From: a virus
Length of the DNA stretch: 34,467 bases
Strand: one strand, 5' to 3'
IMG/VR virus record: IMGVR_UViG_3300003322_000941
Location: 1-34,467 of that record
Notes under the pieces: generated by a model
Databases searched by the model: none
Told to the model about the DNA's origin: nothing
The model's input: only the letters and a program-made list of their open reading frames with translations
In this document: positions 1-6,118 of the stretch, piece by piece
Position numbering within the stretch: the stretch's first letter is position 1
Layout: every line of letters starts with the position of its first letter
Position numbers and translations under genes: made by a program

Positions 1-185
1 CTGGCCCCGATGAGGCTGGCCCCGTTGAGGCTGGCCCCGTCGAGGCTGGCCCCCGCCTTTAATGCGATCCTGACCGCCAAACCCAGCTTCAACGAATAAC
101 TGGCGCTTTCGTCGCATTCGATGGACGCGTTGAAAATCACCTCACCCGAAAATCTATTTTTTATAGCAAAGTCCACAATACTCAC
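1..185 (-). CDS. Pentapeptide-repeat protein, 5' part (runs off the window edge)
   Basis: The minus-strand frame starts at GTG (185-183), just after an AAGGA Shine-Dalgarno; a second GTG three codons later is an alternative. About 40 ordinary residues lead into GASLDGASLNGASLIGA, the A(D/N/S)LxG pattern of pentapeptide repeats, which fold as a right-handed quadrilateral beta helix. The DNA shows matching 15-base units at 1-15, 16-30 and 31-45. The frame is still open at base 1. If the molecule is circular it continues in frame at 34467 and stops at 34365, giving a protein of about 95 residues. Function is unknown: the fold serves as a scaffold or DNA mimic in several settings. It lies downstream of the 204-392 gene on the same strand. 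Confidence 0.75.
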   Translation of the reverse strand, partial: MSIVDFAIKNRFSGEVIFNASIECDESASYSLKLGLAVRIALKAGASLDGASLNGASLIGA

Positions 186-197
186 TTTCCTTGGTTG
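182..197 (-). repeat. Translation-start cassette, copy 1 of 2
   Basis: These 16 bases are identical to 33943-33958. They contain the AAGGA ribosome-binding site and GTG start of the pentapeptide gene, as they do for the 33644-33946 gene. The identity resumes after a few mismatches at a GTCCACA block just downstream of the start. Confidence 0.8.
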
Positions 198-203
198 ATG
201 CAA

Positions 204-392
204 TTAAACTGCTTGTACCCGCATGCCTAAACCCAGGCCAGCCAGGGCCGCGTTAAGGGTGTCAAGGCCGCCGCAGATGCGCACAACGTCCTTGATGTCC
301 ATGGCGCAGCAATGCGCGTGGAACTCGGCCTCGCAGGCCCATATTTGTTGTTCGTCGGTTTCCGGTTGGGGTTCGTAGGGTTGATATGCCAT
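204..392 (-). CDS. Small hypothetical protein (62 aa)
   Basis: Not recognised. The ATG start lies 9 bases after an AAGGAAAGG Shine-Dalgarno. The protein has an acidic, Gln-rich N-terminus (about residues 1-17), a Cys/His-containing middle (WACEAEFHAHCCAM, about 18-31) and a short helical C-terminus rich in Ala, Leu and Gly. The Cys/His cluster could bind metal, but it does not match a known zinc-ribbon spacing. It is the first gene of the leftward unit and precedes the pentapeptide gene by 18 bases, so they are probably co-transcribed from the 393-512 intergenic region. Confidence 0.55.
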   Translation of the reverse strand: MAYQPYEPQPETDEQQIWACEAEFHAHCCAMDIKDVVRICGGLDTLNAALAGLGLGMRVQAV

Positions 393-512
393 GTGTCATT
401 GCCTTTCCTTGAGCAAGGTCATCCTCCCGCACAAATAGTAATCAGTCAATATAAAATAGTGTTGCGTGGGTATATTTGTTGTGCAACGATGAGGCATAAG
501 AAAGAAACGCAC
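393..512. promoter_or_regulatory. Divergent intergenic control region
   Basis: This AT-rich gap separates the leftward gene (start 392) from the rightward series (start 513), so it should hold both promoters. The plus strand has TATAAA-like and TATATT-like hexamers around 450-475. The inverted pair GTTGC...GCAAC (about 461-487) flanks the second of these and is a possible operator. No single -35/-10 pair is convincing, so exact promoters are not assigned. Confidence 0.45.
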
Positions 513-752
513 ATGGGAAGACATATATCTAAGCCGGACCTTCGCAATGTATTTGGTAACGTATTTGATTCGGCTTTTGATGCTAACAAGGCAGCCGTTC
601 GGGACGGCACCTACGAGGAGTTGCTGGCGGCTTGCCGCGCTGCTCGCAATATATTGAACGACCATGTGCAGTTTAGCGATAACGAGACAGAGCGCGGCGT
701 TTTTGACCAGTTAAATGCCGCCATCACCAAAGCCGAAGGTGGGGCTCTATGA
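513..752 (+). CDS. Small hypothetical phage protein (79 aa)
   Basis: Not recognised. The frame is open further upstream, but that part crosses the divergent promoter region. ATG at 513 has a weak AAGAAAG site in front; ATG at 489 is the alternative. The protein is mostly helical and charged: a short basic N-terminus (GRHISKPDLRNVF), then two amphipathic helices. The stop overlaps the start of the next gene (ATGA at 749-752), so the two are probably translationally coupled. It opens the rightward accessory operon. Confidence 0.55.
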   Translation: MGRHISKPDLRNVFGNVFDSAFDANKAAVRDGTYEELLAACRAARNILNDHVQFSDNETERGVFDQLNAAITKAEGGAL

Positions 753-934
753 ACAACGCCGACATGCTGCACTTCGCCGCGACAGCCCTTGAGGGCCTGG
801 CGGAGGGGTTGGAGACGGAAATGCGCCAGGGCAGGTTGCATCCTCTGGAGGAGGAAGGTGTGACGTTGGCCTGCAAGATCGCCCGTCAGGAAGCATTGCG
901 CATGAGGGATAGGGCCAAGGAGTTGGAGGAGTGA
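749..934 (+). CDS. Small helical hypothetical protein (61 aa)
   Basis: Not recognised. Starts at the ATG overlapping the preceding stop codon. It is almost entirely charged helix (LEGLAEGLETEMRQ, then ARQEALRMRDRAKELEE), which suggests a short coiled-coil or protein-binding peptide. Its TGA overlaps the ATG of the next gene (TGATG at 932-936), continuing the chain of coupled genes. Position and size fit a phage accessory (moron-like) gene. Confidence 0.55.
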   Translation: MNNADMLHFAATALEGLAEGLETEMRQGRLHPLEEEGVTLACKIARQEALRMRDRAKELEE

Positions 935-1617
935 TGGGTAAGAAAGAGACACTTGATGAGGTCCACACTACCTTGGCGCAAATCTACGCCGAACTCCCCT
1001 GTCGCCGCCTCTGGGATCAATTGCTCGACAGCCTGGGCGGTTTAGATAATTATGGTGATAACACGCCTCTAACCTTCAGGCAGATTTACGCTAGCAACGG
1101 CTACCACGACACACTATGGTGTCTGCGGGCCACCGATCCCAAATATTTCTATCTCTGGCGCCATTTTGCGGTCGATGCCGCCCAGGCTGTCGAGCCCTTG
1201 ATGACAGACCAACGAAGCAGGGATGCGCTTAAGGTTGCCCGCCGCTATGCCGATGATAAAGCTGGCGATGCAGAGCTGTACGCCGCCAGGAGTGCCGCCA
1301 AGGATGCTGCCTGGGAGATTGGAGAAATCTACTTTGACACCTACGACGCCGACGCGAGGCCCGACGCCTACGCCAGATACGCCGCCGCCCGTGCCGCCGC
1401 TAAATCCGCCTACGCCAAGCCCCACGCCGAACCCGTCTTCTACGCTGCGGCCTACGCCGACGGCGCCGAAGCCGCCTCCAGTGCTGTTACCGCCAATCCC
1501 GAAGCCAGGCGCGCTCAACGCGCTCAAATCGAACTCCTGTTCGAGTATTGCCGGACAGGCAAGCGACCCAAGAACAGCGGAACTTTCATCCGCGCCCGCA
1601 TCAAGGAGGCGAAGTGA
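934..1617 (+). CDS. Imm-5-like alanine-rich putative immunity protein (227 aa)
   Basis: The middle of the protein (about residues 55-120) carries the pattern LWCLRA ... LWRHFAVDAAQAVEPLMTD ... RDALKVARRYADDKAGDAEL. A long Ala-rich helical array follows (about 120-195) in which Ala-Ala-x-x-Ala heptads repeat with Tyr, Trp and Asp. This is the layout of the Imm-5-like proteins found in phages and polymorphic-toxin loci; I recall the family from motif shape only. The start is the ATG of a TGATG overlap behind GGAGGA. A toxin-immunity or exclusion role is inferred from family naming and is unproven. No partner toxin is visible nearby. Confidence 0.6.
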   Translation: MGKKETLDEVHTTLAQIYAELPCRRLWDQLLDSLGGLDNYGDNTPLTFRQIYASNGYHDTLWCLRATDPKYFYLWRHFAVDAAQAVEPLMTDQRSRDALKVARRYADDKAGDAELYAARSAAKDAAWEIGEIYFDTYDADARPDAYARYAAARAAAKSAYAKPHAEPVFYAAAYADGAEAASSAVTANPEARRAQRAQIELLFEYCRTGKRPKNSGTFIRARIKEAK

Positions 1618-1784
1618 TCATTAGGACAAAACACGCCTTGGGTGTTTGGCATAGATCGTTTGCGTGGCTCCCGAAGCGCATAACCTGGCGCGAACGTGAA
1701 GGTGACTTAATCTGGCTGCAAACCTACGAATGGCAATGGTGGTCTAAGGTTCGTTGGTGTTATCATATAAGAGTGCCGGAGTAA
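1614..1784 (+). CDS. Small Trp/Arg-rich protein (56 aa)
   Basis: Not recognised. The open frame extends upstream to 1548, but the start that fits is the GTG at 1614. It overlaps the previous TGA and sits 3 bases after a perfect AAGGAGG (1604-1610). The protein has seven tryptophans in a basic background (WREREGDLIWLQTYEWQWW), suggesting a small beta-structured nucleic-acid or membrane-surface binder. It ends one base before the RuvC-like gene. Confidence 0.55.
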   Translation: MIIRTKHALGVWHRSFAWLPKRITWREREGDLIWLQTYEWQWWSKVRWCYHIRVPE

Positions 1785-1785
1785 T

Positions 1786-2289
1786 GTGAACAACGTCCCG
1801 GTCATACTCGGGGTGGATGTCGGGACCAAGACCGGCCTCGGATTGATCGGCCTCGACGGGGAGCTGACATTCCGCCAAACCCTTACTTTCACCAGGGGCT
1901 ACCAGGCCGAGGAACTTTTCAACGCCCTGCGTGGCATCCTTGATCCGGGCATCGTCGTCGCCTGGGAGCAACCCTTCGGTAAGTTTGCCCAGGATGTCCT
2001 TCAACGGATGGTGGGGGCCGTCCTATGCGCCTGCGCCTATGCCAACTGCAAGAACATGCCTATTCACCTGGTCACCAACAAGAGATTCGCCACCGGCAAC
2101 GCCCGCGCCGACAAGGCCATGATGATCGGAGCGGCGGCAGGGCGATGGGGAGGCGAAGGGTGGGATGAGCACCAGGCGGACGCCTGTTGGGTGGCGGCTT
2201 GCGCGCGGTGGCATCTTGAAAACAAGATCATAGAGGGAGGTGACGATGAGACTAAAGCAATTTCTATGGGCGGTGCTGGCGGCGCGTGA
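1786..2289 (+). CDS. RuvC-like / RNase H-fold nuclease (167 aa)
   Basis: The N-terminus ILGVDVGTKTGLGLIG (D11) is the first acidic strand of the RuvC/YqgF branch of the RNase H fold. E61 in the WEQP motif and D132 in DEHQADACWVA supply the second and third metal-binding acids, with H129 nearby. This is the usual spacing of phage Holliday-junction resolvases and RuvC-like nucleases. It probably resolves branched DNA during recombination or before packaging. The start is GTG at 1786, immediately after the previous TAA. The 3' end overlaps the next gene by about 44 bases. Confidence 0.75.
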   Translation: MNNVPVILGVDVGTKTGLGLIGLDGELTFRQTLTFTRGYQAEELFNALRGILDPGIVVAWEQPFGKFAQDVLQRMVGAVLCACAYANCKNMPIHLVTNKRFATGNARADKAMMIGAAAGRWGGEGWDEHQADACWVAACARWHLENKIIEGGDDETKAISMGGAGGA

Positions 2290-2567
2290 GCCAGCCGAGC
2301 CGCCGGCCAAGCCGTGGACGGCCGATACTCAGTGTGCCCGGCTGCTGAAGGCCCTATGCGAGGGGCATACCATGGGCGGCCGGGAAGCGTGCCTGCTGCT
2401 GCATTCGCATAACGGCGACCGGCGCTTGAGGCAGGTCAGGGCCAGGTTACGGGCTCCACGGCATCGCCACGGTCACGAGCTATGAGAGGTCCGGCCACGG
2501 CACCTCGTTCAAGCTTACCCACCTCCCGCAGACCCACAGGGCGCGGGCGCTCTCGCTGGTGAGGTAG
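2246..2567 (+). pseudogene. Winged-helix-like small protein gene with apparent +1-base frameshift
   Basis: ATG at 2246 follows GGGAGG. As read, the frame ends at 2485 after QVRARLRAPRHRHGHEL. Dropping one base near 2451-2455 continues it as RLRAHGIATVTSYERSG and then GTSFKLTHLPQTHRARALSLVR, stopping at 2567, five bases before the next ATG. The joined protein (about 106 aa) has the common phage helix-turn-helix layout: RLLKALCEGHTM...EA..LL, GDRRLRQVRARLR.HGI, then a Gly-containing beta wing. The family-like C-terminus in the shifted frame argues for a recent indel, a sequencing error or a programmed shift. The intact form would be a small DNA-binding protein. Confidence 0.6.
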
Positions 2568-2571
2568 CACC

Positions 2572-2928
2572 ATGGAATGGCGCCCCCATCACCGCTACAC
2601 CGACCTGGAGGAATGGTTCGCCGCCCTACTGCACGCCAAGATCGAGCGCGCCGAGACTAAAGGCGTTCCGCTCGTCGTGACGATCCGGGGCTCCGAGTTC
2701 GGCCGCCGCAAATACCTGCATATCCTGGCCTGTGACATGATGAACGTGCCTATGACTCACCTCACGGTGAAAGACCTGTCGAACTTTCTGAGGACCCACC
2801 GGGAGTTCACGCGGCGCAGGATCACCCTTGGCGGTCCGATGTTCTACGAGATCACAGGGTTCATAAAAGCGTGGCAGGAAAGACGCACTAGGTCGAAACG
2901 AATAGGAAAAACAACGAACCCGAGTTGA
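2572..2928 (+). CDS. Hypothetical phage protein (118 aa)
   Basis: Not recognised. ATG at 2572 lies just after the restored end of the preceding broken gene. The sequence is basic and mixed alpha/beta: an aromatic N-terminus (MEWRPHHRYTDLEEWF), a strand-like VPLVVTIRGSEFGRR, a segment MTHLTVKDLSNFLRTH that could be a DNA-contact helix, and a Lys/Arg-rich tail (RRTRSKRIGK). This composition suggests a nucleic-acid contact, but no family is assigned. Confidence 0.55.
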   Translation: MEWRPHHRYTDLEEWFAALLHAKIERAETKGVPLVVTIRGSEFGRRKYLHILACDMMNVPMTHLTVKDLSNFLRTHREFTRRRITLGGPMFYEITGFIKAWQERRTRSKRIGKTTNPS

Positions 2929-3061
2929 CAGGGAGTCATGACCGGCCTCACCCTCCAGCCACACCCGACCTACCGAGAAAGGGTAACGGACTTCGCCTCT
3001 CTGCTGTTTGAGGGGCGGAGCGCCCAGGTTGCCTGGGTGAAACAGCAAAAGGAGACATCCT

Positions 3062-3190
3062 ATGAACGGACGCCTCCTCTTGTGGCTCAGGAGCCTTACA
3101 GGAATCGTGACGATTATCGCGTTCCTGCTGGTGCTCACCGCCGTGATCGTTGTCGTACACCTGTGCGGCATAGTTATAGCGACGACCTGA
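3062..3190 (+). CDS. Tiny single-pass membrane protein (42 aa)
   Basis: ATG at 3062 lies 8 bases after a strong AAAAGGAGA. The product starts basic (MNGRLLLWLRSL) and then runs TGIVTIIAFLLVLTAVIVVV (about residues 13-32), a clear transmembrane helix, ending LCGIVIATT. A longer frame covering the same bases in another phase is Arg/Pro-rich and looks like a shadow. It is the first of three consecutive small membrane-protein genes (3062, 3284, 3508). Function is unknown; small phage membrane proteins often act in superinfection exclusion or lysis control, but nothing here decides that. Confidence 0.65.
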   Translation: MNGRLLLWLRSLTGIVTIIAFLLVLTAVIVVVHLCGIVIATT

Positions 3191-3203
3191 GCCGACGACA
3201 AGG

Positions 3204-3233
3204 GCTCCCCTCCTTCCCCGGAGGGAGGGGAGC
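3204..3233 (+). terminator. Strong hairpin (10-bp perfect stem) after the tiny membrane gene
   Basis: GCTCCCCTCC at 3204-3213 pairs perfectly with GGAGGGGAGC at 3224-3233 around a 10-base loop. No T-run follows, so it may be a factor-dependent or partial terminator, or an RNA-stability hairpin between the first and second small membrane genes. Confidence 0.45.
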
Positions 3234-3255
3234 GATTGACCGGGCATGGGTTGCA

Positions 3256-3277
3256 CGGCCTAATAAAAAAAAGGCCG
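3256..3277 (+). promoter_or_regulatory. Hairpin covering the ribosome-binding site of the 3284 gene
   Basis: CGGCCT (3256-3261) pairs with AGGCCG (3272-3277) across an A-rich loop. The only plausible Shine-Dalgarno for ATG 3284 is AAGG at 3271-3274, inside the 3' arm. Folding would hide it and lower translation; this is inference from the sequence. Confidence 0.35.
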
Positions 3278-3283
3278 AAAACC

Positions 3284-3496
3284 ATGTACGACAAATATGA
3301 TCATACCAATGAACTGCGCCTCGGTTACCGTGAGCTGCAACAAAGGCAAGAGAGGAGCCCCAGCGACGCTCTCATTACCGCTCTGTGGCGTTTTTGGGAA
3401 GGACTCGGGGAGTGGGTCGCGGAGGAATATGAAAACCTCGTGGCGCTCTCCTGCTTCGCCCTGATGGCCTATGGCGCGTGGCTGTTGAACCAGTAA
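3284..3496 (+). CDS. Small C-tail membrane protein (70 aa)
   Basis: Not recognised. The frame is open from a TTG at 3236, but those extra codons cross a hairpin; ATG 3284 with AAGG nine bases upstream is preferred. The first 50 residues are charged and soluble (RLGYRELQQRQERSPSD, then WRFWEGLGEWVAEEYE). Residues about 52-69 (LVALSCFALMAYGAWLL) form one transmembrane helix close to the C-terminus, so it should be a tail-anchored inner-membrane protein. It sits between two other small membrane genes. Confidence 0.55.
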   Translation: MYDKYDHTNELRLGYRELQQRQERSPSDALITALWRFWEGLGEWVAEEYENLVALSCFALMAYGAWLLNQ

Positions 3497-3507
3497 AGGA
3501 TAAAACC

Positions 3508-3702
3508 ATGAAAACATCAACCAAAGTCATCCTTGGCGTCCTGATCTACGCCGCTGGCGCGGCACCGACGGGATACGTGCTGTGGCACACACCCTGTGCC
3601 TGCGAACACGGAACCAAGACAGCGGCCGTGGCGTTCCTGACGGCGACCTGGCCCGTGACCTGGCTTGTTGAACTGACCACGGACGCGCATTCGTCGTTCT
3701 GA
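3508..3702 (+). CDS. Small membrane protein, two hydrophobic segments (64 aa)
   Basis: Not recognised. ATG 3508 follows AAAGGA with good spacing. The first segment (VILGVLIYAAGAAPTGYVLW, about residues 7-26) could be a membrane helix or an uncleaved signal. A short loop with CAC and His follows, then a second segment (AAVAFLTATWPVTWLVEL, about 39-56). With both ends on one side it would be a hairpin membrane protein. It is the last gene before the promoter at 3724. Confidence 0.55.
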   Translation: MKTSTKVILGVLIYAAGAAPTGYVLWHTPCACEHGTKTAAVAFLTATWPVTWLVELTTDAHSSF

Positions 3703-3723
3703 TTGGTGATGGGTGGGGGCTGA

Positions 3724-3751
3724 TTGACAACGGCACTGCCTGACGCATAAT
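3724..3751 (+). promoter_or_regulatory. Sigma-70-type promoter, TTGACA-16-CATAAT
   Basis: A perfect -35 TTGACA (3724-3729) and a near-consensus -10 CATAAT (3746-3751) are 16 bases apart. This is the best promoter match seen in the window. It lies about 45 bases upstream of the secreted-protein gene at 3799, and read-through past the 4254 terminator would feed the morphogenesis genes. Confidence 0.7.
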
Positions 3752-3798
3752 CACGTGCGGAACTTACTTAGACGAACTCGGAAGAAAGAGCATTGCCC

Positions 3799-4233
3799 GT
3801 GAACAAAAATCTCCTGCTGGCCACCGCCTGCCTTGGCCTCGCGTCCAGCGCAGCCCTCGCCCAAACGTACTCCGGCCCCGATCCACAGAGGTTCTTGTCC
3901 ACGGGCCTTCGCACCGAGTTGAAGGGCCAACTGAACAGCGGCACCACTCCCATGCCCTTCAAGGTAGACCCATACGAGGCGGTCTACCTTTCCTGTGGCG
4001 GCACTCTCGCGTCCACCAGCGAAACTCTCCTGTTCCAAAACAGCGCGGGCACCACGATCTCGCAAACCAACGTCAACTGCCCCGTAAGCCCCACGCAGGT
4101 GTATGTCGGCGCCGCCGGTGCCAACGGCTTCGTACAGATCACGGCCAGCCCCACGACCACCCTCAGCGCCACGAACACCGTGACGAACTACGTGATCAAG
4201 TTGCCTGCGATGCTGCACCGTAGCTTCCAGTAG
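3799..4233 (+). CDS. Secreted or periplasmic hypothetical protein with signal peptide (144 aa)
   Basis: GTG at 3799 follows a GAAAGAG site. Residues 1-22 (VNKNLLLATACLGLASSAALAQ) form a classic Sec signal peptide: lysine, hydrophobic core, cleavage after ALA. The mature part is Thr/Ser/Asn-rich and strand-forming with two Cys (YLSCGG and NVNCP) that could make a disulfide in the periplasm, ending TNYVIKLPAMLHR. It has its own promoter and terminator, so it is probably an independently expressed prophage (moron-like) gene. No family recognised; a surface or exclusion role is only a guess. Confidence 0.65.
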   Translation: MNKNLLLATACLGLASSAALAQTYSGPDPQRFLSTGLRTELKGQLNSGTTPMPFKVDPYEAVYLSCGGTLASTSETLLFQNSAGTTISQTNVNCPVSPTQVYVGAAGANGFVQITASPTTTLSATNTVTNYVIKLPAMLHRSFQ

Positions 4234-4253
4234 TAGGAACAGCGCCTCTCCCA

Positions 4254-4282
4254 CCCCTCCTGCAACGGAGGGGTTTTCTCTT
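4254..4282 (+). terminator. Rho-independent terminator
   Basis: CCCCTCC (4254-4260), loop TGCAAC, GGAGGGG (4267-4273), then TTTTCTCTT. It ends the secreted-protein unit just before the terminase genes. Confidence 0.85.
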
Positions 4283-4297
4283 GCCAAGTCGTTCCAT

Positions 4298-4765
4298 GTG
4301 AATCATCGTGCACCCATGCGCGCTGGTAGGCCAATCACCTGGACAGAGGAAAAGAAGGCGAAAGCCTGTGAAAAAATCCTCACCGAACTCTCCCGCACTG
4401 AACTCGGGCTTGAACACATATGCGAGGCTGATGAGTCCTTGCCTCACGCCGATACGTTTCATGTTTGGCGGGCAAAAGATGAGGAGTTGGACAGGAGATA
4501 CGTACGCGCGCGAGAGATTCAGGCTGAATACATTTCGGACAATGCCGGAGTTCTCGCCGGACAGTTGGTTGCAAAGAATCCTGTTCGCACAATAGACCCG
4601 GCTGCTTTCCGCGCTTACCTTGACGCTCAAAAGTGGCGGACGGCGAAGCTTGCTCCCAGAACACACGGCGATAAGGTCGATATCACTTCCAAGGGCAATG
4701 AGTTGAAGACGGCCACCATTGTCGTAGCAACCGACAATGACAAGGAACTACTTGAAGCGGTGTGA
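4298..4765 (+). CDS. Terminase small subunit (about 155 aa)
   Basis: The pattern KACEKILTELSRTELGLEHIC...TFHVWRAKDEELDRRYVRAREIQAEYISDN is the N-terminal helix-turn-helix region of Sf6/P22-like small terminases. A helical oligomerisation region and a flexible C-terminus that would contact the large subunit follow. It recognises the pac site and loads the packaging motor. It lies directly upstream of the large terminase, as expected. GTG 4298 is used here; ATG 4316 is an alternative, and neither has a strong Shine-Dalgarno. Confidence 0.75.
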   Translation: MNHRAPMRAGRPITWTEEKKAKACEKILTELSRTELGLEHICEADESLPHADTFHVWRAKDEELDRRYVRAREIQAEYISDNAGVLAGQLVAKNPVRTIDPAAFRAYLDAQKWRTAKLAPRTHGDKVDITSKGNELKTATIVVATDNDKELLEAV

Positions 4766-4847
4766 TGAAAGACGACGGCTACTCCGCCCCCCCGACTTCG
4801 ATATTTTTGCGGTGGTGTTCATTGTTGATGGTAAAGAGTAACGTAGC

Positions 4848-6068
4848 TTGCTCCGATTAACGAGTGTCTTCCGTAAGAATGCCGAAGCCTATATCTCTGG
4901 CAAATACCGCTACATCATCAACCAGGGCGGAACCTCGGCCTCGAAGACGTTTTCGATCCTGCAACTGCTCGTGCAGATCGCTTTGAAGCACAAGAAGCAG
5001 ATCGACATCGTTGGTTTGACTGTGCCCCACCTTAAGGCGGGCGTGATTAATGACATGCCTGCCGTGATGGAGGGGTTCGGACTTAACTTCCACGAAATGT
5101 ATAGTACCACCGATAAGAACATCATATTCCCGGGTGCGGGGGTTGAGAACTTTATATCGGTGGATAAGCTCGGGAAGGCCCATGGAGGACGGCGGGACAT
5201 ACTCTACATCAATGAAGCCAATCACCACATCTGGGCTATCGTTGAGCAATTGATGATCCGCACCCGTGAGGTGATCATCATCGACTACAATCCTACTAAT
5301 GAATTTTGGGTGCATGAGCACATCTTAGACAATCCTGAAGAACGTGCTAAAGCCATTCTGATTAAGTCCAACTACCGCGACAACGAGTACCTTGAACAAA
5401 GCATTGTGGATGCCTTGGAAGCCCGACGAGGCGACGGCACCAACAACTTCTGGCGGGTGTATGGCCTCGGGGAGTTGGGGATCGCCGAGGGCCTGGTGTT
5501 CGACAACTGGGAGCGGCAGGACTTCGACATCTACCGCTTTGCCAAGTACCGCAACGGCGTGGATTGGGGATTCTCGAACGACCCATTCGCGTTCGTGAGG
5601 TGTGCGATTGAGAATGAATCCCTCTACGTCTGTCAGGAGGTTTACCAGCGGGGCCTGATCAACAAGGACAGCGCCGAGATGGTCAAGCCCATCGCCCGCA
5701 ACGAGATGGTATGGTGCGACTCGGCCGAGCCGAAAAGTGTCGCAGAGTATCGCAGCCTTGGCATCAACGCGAAGTCGGCTAAAAAGGGGCCTGGCTCCGT
5801 CGCAAGCTCGATTAAGAAGCTCCAGTCTTTCCGCAATATCATCATCCATCCCAACTGCCCGAACACCTACGCCGAGTTTAAGAACTACCAGTGGAAAAAG
5901 GACAAGGACGGCAAGCAATTGCCGGAGCCCGTCGATGAGTTCGATCACGCCATCACCGCCATCTGGTACGCACTCACTCTCGACACGGTGTACCGCAAAC
6001 CCGTGAACGCCCCTCTCGGCAATCCCTATCAGGGTGGCGTGCGAGGAGCCCTCGGGTGGATGCGTTGA
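4848..6068 (+). CDS. terL: Terminase large subunit (packaging ATPase-nuclease, 406 aa)
   Basis: Terminase_3-type layout. The N-terminal ATPase has a Walker A variant GGTSASKT (about residues 27-34) and Walker B DILYINEAN (about 117-125, catalytic E123). The C-terminal RNase H-fold nuclease has GVDWGFSND (D239), WCDSAE (D291) and DEFDHA (D366). It cuts concatemeric DNA and pumps it through the portal. The start appears to be TTG 4848 behind AAAGAG; the only upstream ATG (4828) is out of frame. Family members of this type usually use headful packaging, which would give a circularly permuted genome. Confidence 0.9.
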   Translation: MLRLTSVFRKNAEAYISGKYRYIINQGGTSASKTFSILQLLVQIALKHKKQIDIVGLTVPHLKAGVINDMPAVMEGFGLNFHEMYSTTDKNIIFPGAGVENFISVDKLGKAHGGRRDILYINEANHHIWAIVEQLMIRTREVIIIDYNPTNEFWVHEHILDNPEERAKAILIKSNYRDNEYLEQSIVDALEARRGDGTNNFWRVYGLGELGIAEGLVFDNWERQDFDIYRFAKYRNGVDWGFSNDPFAFVRCAIENESLYVCQEVYQRGLINKDSAEMVKPIARNEMVWCDSAEPKSVAEYRSLGINAKSAKKGPGSVASSIKKLQSFRNIIIHPNCPNTYAEFKNYQWKKDKDGKQLPEPVDEFDHAITAIWYALTLDTVYRKPVNAPLGNPYQGGVRGALGWMR

Positions 6069-6118
6069 CGCAGAAGCCCGTTGCACGCATATTGAGTGCA
6101 AAGATGATGGCAGGGTAG

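Noticed and set aside
1-60. Short tandem repeats resembling a CRISPR-like array
   Set aside because: The 15-base units are in frame and encode pentapeptide repeats; there are no spacers.
1223-1624. Pro/Thr-rich 133-codon frame
   Set aside because: Shadow of the Ala-rich Imm-5-like gene in another phase; low-complexity and without a ribosome-binding site.
2938-3300. 120-codon plus-strand frame with ATG after GGGAG
   Set aside because: The spacing to the start is only two bases. Beyond residue 40 it is Arg/Pro-rich and runs through two hairpins, and a clearly better small membrane gene (3062-3190) uses another frame with a strong ribosome-binding site.
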